NCBI GenBank assembly: GCA_021790135.1
Contig: JAJYIJ010000016.1
Location: 1-13,788, forward strand
Reading direction: 5' to 3'
DNA: 13,788 nucleotides
Source of the DNA: a bacterium
GTDB taxonomy: Bacteria; Patescibacteriota; Patescibacteriia; Magasanikbacterales; GWA2-37-8
A program made the position numbers and the translations under genes. The notes below the pieces were generated by a model, which saw only the letters and a list, made by a program, of their open reading frames with translations, made no database searches and was not told the DNA's origin. Every line of letters starts with the position of its first letter. The stretch's first letter is position 1. This document shows, piece after piece, positions 12,073-13,788 of this stretch.

Positions 12073-13788
12073 ATGTCCGATAAACTCGTTATCAAAGGCG
12101 CGCGGGTGCATAACTTGAAGAACGTTTCGCTTGCGATTCCAAAAAATAAGCTGGTTGTTTTAACGGGTTTATCCGGTTCGGGCAAATCAAGTTTGGCTTT
12201 TGATACTATCTACGCCGAGGGACAGCGACGCTATGCCGAGTCCCTATCGAGCTACGCCCGGCAATTCATGGATGTGCAAGATAAACCGGATGTTGATGGT
12301 ATTGAGGGATTATCGCCAACGATTGCCATTGATCAAAAAATTTCCACACAAAATCCGCGTTCCACCGTCGGCACGGTCACGGAAATTTATGATTATTTCC
12401 GATTGCTCTTCGCGCGGGTCGGTACGCAATACTGCCCTGATTGTCACGTTCCGGTGACGACATATAGTTCCGGAGAAATTGTCGAACGGGTGCGTAGTTT
12501 GGCGCGCCAAGCATCAACAGTTTTGATTTTTTCTCCACTCGTACGCAAAGCGGCGGTGGACAAACGAGAGCTGCTTGAAAAAATCGAGAAGTCTGGTTAC
12601 GAATGGGTGCAGGTGGATGGAGAACTTATGAAAATTAATGATGTCGCGCGTTATTCTTTTGACGCCAACTCTACGTATGCGGTCGATTTGTTGGTCGGTA
12701 AAATTACCGATATTAAAAAGGAAGACCCTTCAAAGGCGGTGGAGACGGCGGTCGATTTGTCTAATGGTCTGGTACGGATCGCCTACGATGAAAAAAGTGA
12801 ACTCCTATCGACCATCGGACTCTGTCCCAGTTGCGGGCGGACAGTGCCGAGCCTCGATATGCGCAGTTTTAGTTTTAATAGTCCTTACGGTGCTTGCCAG
12901 CGTTGCACAGGTCTTGGCGTGACCATGGAAGTGGACGCTAATTTAGTTATTCCCAACACCAAACTCACGCTCGCCGAGGGGGCAATTCAACCTTGGACCA
13001 GAATTACCGGTAATCAAACATGGTATCAAAAAATCGTTGCCAAGGTGGCTGAGCGCTACCATTTTTCGGTAAATACGCCGGTGGCCGAACTGCCGGCTAA
13101 GATGCTGGATATTGTTTTGTATGGCGGCGGTAATGAGCAATATGAGGTTGATGGTAAAAAAGTAACTTTTGCCGGCGTGATTCCTGATTTGATGCAGAAG
13201 CATCTGGAAACGAATTCCGAATATGTACGCAAAGAGATTGAACAATACATGCGGGAAAAAATTTGTCCGATTTGCCAGGGGAAAAGATTGCGCAGCGAAA
13301 GTTTGGCTGTGCGCATCGGCGATTATACAATTGCGGACGTGGCGGCGATGAGCATTGAAGAGTCATCCGCCGCCCTGCAGAAAATTTTTGGAAAAAATTC
13401 CGTGTCAGTAAAACCAAAACAACTGGCGATCGTGGAGCCGGTCTTAAAAGAAATCGTACCGCGGTTGAAAAATTTGGAAGAAGTTGGTTTGGGCTATCTC
13501 AATTTGAGCCGGTCAATGAATACGCTTTCCGGCGGAGAGGTGACCCGTGTCCGTCTGGCCAGCCAGCTGTCAGCCGGCTTGACCGGCGTGATTTACATTT
13601 TAGACGAGCCGTCGGTTGGTTTGCATCCACGTGATAATCAAAAACTTATTGATACGCTCAAATATCTCCGCGATCTTGGCAATTCTGTTCTTGTCGTGGA
13701 ACATGACCCGGCCATGATGCTTGAAGCGGATTATCTCATTGATGTTGGACCAGGTGCGGGCGTGTACGGAGGCCAGATCGTGGCGGCT
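12073..13788 (+). CDS. uvrA: Excinuclease ABC subunit A (UvrA), N-terminal 572 residues, cut by window edge
   Basis: This is the DNA-damage sensor ATPase of nucleotide excision repair, acting with UvrB. The frame is open from ATG 12073 to the edge. Walker A is GLSGSGKSS (32-40), then EGQRRYAESLSSYARQF. The UvrB-binding insertion (about 120-250) starts at CPDC. A zinc module is formed by CPSC (251-254) and CQRC (275-278), followed by CPICQGKRL (398-406). The ABC signature is LSGGEVTRVRLASQL (485-499), Walker B YILDEPSVGLH (508-518), and the switch His is in VVEHD (541-545). The signature usually continues LSGGEAQRIRLA, so VT replaces AQ. The second ATPase half is outside the window. The 9-nt gap suggests co-transcription with the TrbC-like gene. 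No Shine-Dalgarno is evident and no LexA-like box is seen upstream. Confidence 0.95.
   Translation, partial: MSDKLVIKGARVHNLKNVSLAIPKNKLVVLTGLSGSGKSSLAFDTIYAEGQRRYAESLSSYARQFMDVQDKPDVDGIEGLSPTIAIDQKISTQNPRSTVGTVTEIYDYFRLLFARVGTQYCPDCHVPVTTYSSGEIVERVRSLARQASTVLIFSPLVRKAAVDKRELLEKIEKSGYEWVQVDGELMKINDVARYSFDANSTYAVDLLVGKITDIKKEDPSKAVETAVDLSNGLVRIAYDEKSELLSTIGLCPSCGRTVPSLDMRSFSFNSPYGACQRCTGLGVTMEVDANLVIPNTKLTLAEGAIQPWTRITGNQTWYQKIVAKVAERYHFSVNTPVAELPAKMLDIVLYGGGNEQYEVDGKKVTFAGVIPDLMQKHLETNSEYVRKEIEQYMREKICPICQGKRLRSESLAVRIGDYTIADVAAMSIEESSAALQKIFGKNSVSVKPKQLAIVEPVLKEIVPRLKNLEEVGLGYLNLSRSMNTLSGGEVTRVRLASQLSAGLTGVIYILDEPSVGLHPRDNQKLIDTLKYLRDLGNSVLVVEHDPAMMLEADYLIDVGPGAGVYGGQIVAA

Noticed and set aside
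12943..13417. Minus-strand open frames of about 86-106 codons inside uvrA
   Set aside because: They lie fully inside the conserved UvrA frame and have no domain signature.
1..13788. UGA recoding as glycine (as in Gracilibacteria/Absconditabacteria)
   Set aside because: No frame is interrupted by in-frame TGA at conserved Gly positions, and one glycosyltransferase ends normally with TGA.
1..13788. CRISPR array, phage, transposase or toxin-antitoxin system
   Set aside because: No regularly spaced direct repeats, recombinase motifs or paired small genes were seen on either strand.

Overview
The window looks like a stretch of chromosome from an uncultured bacterium of the Candidate Phyla Radiation (Patescibacteria). 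The evidence is the mix of genes: a membrane-anchored family-5 solute-binding protein with no permease beside it, a secreted cysteine-rich protein built around a TrbC/VirB2-like two-helix domain, an RNase J with a basic disordered N-terminal tail, and a minimal polysaccharide gene set. Most start codons lack a clear Shine-Dalgarno sequence. Stops are ordinary (TAA and TGA) and no in-frame UGA is seen, so the genetic code appears standard. I cannot place it below phylum level from this sequence.

Left part, minus strand (1-4676). A polysaccharide operon reads leftward: polyprenyl-phosphate sugar-1-phosphate transferase (start 4628), then two family-4 glycosyltransferases (3205-2084 and 2077-908). 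Gene spacing is 4 and 6 nt. Immediately after the last stop codon a new promoter starts a leader RNA (about 870-750). It folds like a compact M-box (ykoK) Mg2+ riboswitch and ends in an intrinsic terminator directly before an MgtA-type magnesium P-type ATPase, which runs off the left edge. The three parts (promoter, aptamer-like fold, terminator) make a convincing metal-controlled attenuation unit.

Middle (4680-9530). The RNase P RNA gene (rnpB) is on the plus strand and diverges from the polysaccharide operon, with the two -35 boxes 9 nt apart. It ends in a symmetrical hairpin that also terminates the convergent minus-strand operon. That operon reads secG, family-5 solute-binding protein, tRNA-Leu(CAG), RNase J. 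The stop codon of the binding protein touches the first base of the tRNA, so tRNA maturation would trim the mRNA. RNase P RNA, a tRNA and RNase J are thus neighbours.

Right part, plus strand (9566-13788). A membrane-anchored DsbA-like thioredoxin-fold protein with a CPYS (not CxxC) active site comes first. A palindromic intergenic repeat of about 115 bp follows. Next, behind its own promoter, is the TrbC-like cysteine-rich secreted protein, followed after 9 nt by uvrA, which runs off the right edge. Five of the six promoters I can read have an exact 17-bp spacer, and two of the -10 boxes are TACACT, so the housekeeping promoter grammar is consistent here.

No CRISPR array, transposase, phage gene or defence system is visible. 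The most unusual items are the compact riboswitch, the divergent RNase P RNA, the stop-codon/tRNA junction, and the cysteine-rich TrbC-like protein downstream of a monothiol DsbA-like protein.
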